From assembly GCA_030632745.1 (NCBI GenBank), contig DAOVUE010000083.1, forward strand, positions 1-6,913: 6,913 nt of DNA, given 5' to 3'. The notes beneath the pieces are model-generated. The model made no database searches. It was not told where the DNA came from and saw only the letters and a list, made by a program, of their open reading frames with translations. Made by a program: the position numbers and the translations under genes. Origin of the DNA: Pseudomonadota bacterium. GTDB taxonomy: Bacteria > Pseudomonadota > Gammaproteobacteria > GRL18. This document shows positions 5,618-6,913 of the stretch, one piece after another (position 1 is the first letter of the stretch; each line of letters begins with the position of its first letter).

Positions 5618-6913
5618 CTAACTACGCCAGAATGATGGCGTAAGAATCACTAATAAGGTAAAAATTTCTAAACGTCCCAGCAGCATAGCAAAACACAGTA
5701 CCCACTTGGAAAAATCATTGATACCCTGATAATTTGCACCCACGTCTCCCAGACCAGGCCCCAGATTGTTAAGACAGGCAGCCAAAGCCGAGAATGCCGT
5801 CACCTGATCAAGCCCCGATGCCATAAGCAGCAGCATCATGACGCTAAAACTCGCTATATAAAGTGCAAAGAAACCCCAAATTGCATTACTGACATTTTCC
5901 GGCATTACCTTACCGCCAATTTTAACTGGAATTTGTGCACTGGGATGAATCAGTCTGAAAATTTCTCTTAAGCCCTGTTTGAATAATAAGATAAAGCGAA
6001 TCACTTTCATACCGCCACCTGTTGATCCCGCACAACCGCCAATAAAACTAAGGAATAACAGCATAACAGGAAGAAAGCCCGGCCAGTTATAATACTCAGC
6101 AGTGGTAAAACCAGCTGTTGTACCAATAGAGATGGTTTGAAAAATACCATGATGCAAAGCATTTCCCCAGCTTTCAAAGGTATTGGTAAAGTGCAGGTAA
6201 AGCACTGAAATCATAGATGCTGCGGCTAGAATGGCAAGATAAACCTTAAACTCAACATCAAAAAAATAGACTTTTAAGCTATTTGAACGTAAAGCACTAA
6301 AGTGCAATGCAAAGTTAACGCCCGCTACAAGCATAAAAAAACCAGCGATCATCTCAATCACTTCACTATTAAAAAAACCGATCGACGCATCATGGGTTGA
6401 GAAACCGCCAATGGCAACTGTAGAGAAGCTATGGGCTATGGCATCAAATAAAGTCATTCCAGCGGCCCAGTAGGCTAGAGCGCAGGCTATTGTTAAGCCT
6501 AAATAAATATACCAGAGTGCTTTGGCCGTTTCAGTAATTCTTGGAGTGAGTTTATTATCCTTCACCGGTCCGGGTGTTTCGGCACGATATAACTGCATTC
6601 CACCCACACCCAGCATAGGTAATACGGCAACGGCCAGAACAATAATTCCCATACCGCCGAACCATTGCAGTTGTTGTCGATAATAGAGTATAGAACGCGG
6701 CATTTCATCCAAACCCACCAGTACCGTCGCACCCGTTGTGGTTAGTGCTGAAATAGATTCAAATAACGCATCGGTAAAGTCCACCTGAAGAGTATGAGAA
6801 AAGTACAGCGGCAGGGTTCCAACCAGTCCAAAAACAAACCAGAATAAAACCACCACCACAAAACCATCTCTGATTTTAAGGTCATGACGATATTTTCTTA
6901 CCGGCAGCCAGAC
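5618..6913 (-). CDS. trkH: Trk potassium uptake system membrane subunit TrkH (5'-partial)
   Basis: TrkH is the inner-membrane K+-translocating subunit of the Trk system, gated by the cytosolic NAD-binding protein TrkA. The frame is open to the right edge; 431 residues are visible, starting in VWLPVRKYRHDLKIRDGF. E. coli TrkH is 483 aa, so about 50 N-terminal residues, including the first membrane helix, lie outside. A GTG at 6859 is only an internal valine codon. Counted from the edge, the four selectivity-filter loops are intact: TTTGAT at 58-63, AIGGF at 167-171, TTAGF at 265-269 and NLGPG at 383-387. Also seen are LQWFGGMGIIVLAVA, PGPVKDNKLTPRI, GGCAGSTGGGMKVIR at about 292-306 and the usual C terminus TPSFWRS. 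Multiple hydrophobic helices fit four repeated M1-P-M2 units. The methyltransferase gene follows after 18 nt. No trkA is in the window. Confidence 0.97.
   Translation of the reverse strand, partial: VWLPVRKYRHDLKIRDGFVVVVLFWFVFGLVGTLPLYFSHTLQVDFTDALFESISALTTTGATVLVGLDEMPRSILYYRQQLQWFGGMGIIVLAVAVLPMLGVGGMQLYRAETPGPVKDNKLTPRITETAKALWYIYLGLTIACALAYWAAGMTLFDAIAHSFSTVAIGGFSTHDASIGFFNSEVIEMIAGFFMLVAGVNFALHFSALRSNSLKVYFFDVEFKVYLAILAAASMISVLYLHFTNTFESWGNALHHGIFQTISIGTTAGFTTAEYYNWPGFLPVMLLFLSFIGGCAGSTGGGMKVIRFILLFKQGLREIFRLIHPSAQIPVKIGGKVMPENVSNAIWGFFALYIASFSVMMLLLMASGLDQVTAFSALAACLNNLGPGLGDVGANYQGINDFSKWVLCFAMLLGRLEIFTLLVILTPSFWRS

Overview
The window looks like chromosomal housekeeping DNA from a gammaproteobacterium of moderately low GC content (about 40% by eye). 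The encoded proteins resemble their gammaproteobacterial counterparts closely: YggS and ProC carry the standard motifs, and the visible TrkH aligns from memory with E. coli TrkH over nearly its whole length. A Legionella-like or similar AT-leaning lineage is plausible, but I cannot name a genus from the sequence.

Left part (21-2271, + strand): yggS - proC - yggT. This is a widely conserved cluster: a PLP-binding homeostasis protein, pyrroline-5-carboxylate reductase (last step of proline synthesis), and a small YGGT-family membrane protein. proC and yggT are 3 nt apart and surely co-transcribed. yggS is separated from proC by 130 nt holding a degenerate copy of a palindromic repeat and a possible promoter.

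Middle (2272-4919, + strand): a 186-nt AT-rich spacer with a good sigma70-like promoter and short inverted and direct repeats leads into a 660-aa bacterial dynamin-like GTPase. D-aminoacyl-tRNA deacylase (dtd) follows 41 nt later and is probably in the same transcript. The dynamin-like protein is the least understood gene here.

Right part (4920-6913, - strand): a class I SAM-dependent methyltransferase of unknown substrate lies 18 nt downstream of trkH, the Trk potassium-uptake membrane subunit, so the two form a trkH - methyltransferase unit convergent to dtd. trkH is cut by the right edge of the window; its frame is open to the last base and only about the first 50 residues are missing.

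Between the convergent ends (4920-4987) lies a second, cleaner copy of the palindromic repeat, whose core AGACGTTGCATGCAACGTCT is perfectly self-complementary and touches the dtd stop codon, followed by a short GC-rich patch. The two repeat copies and the dynamin-like gene with its promoter region are the only parts not fully explained by ordinary housekeeping content. I see no tRNA, rRNA, CRISPR array, transposase, prophage gene or toxin-antitoxin pair.
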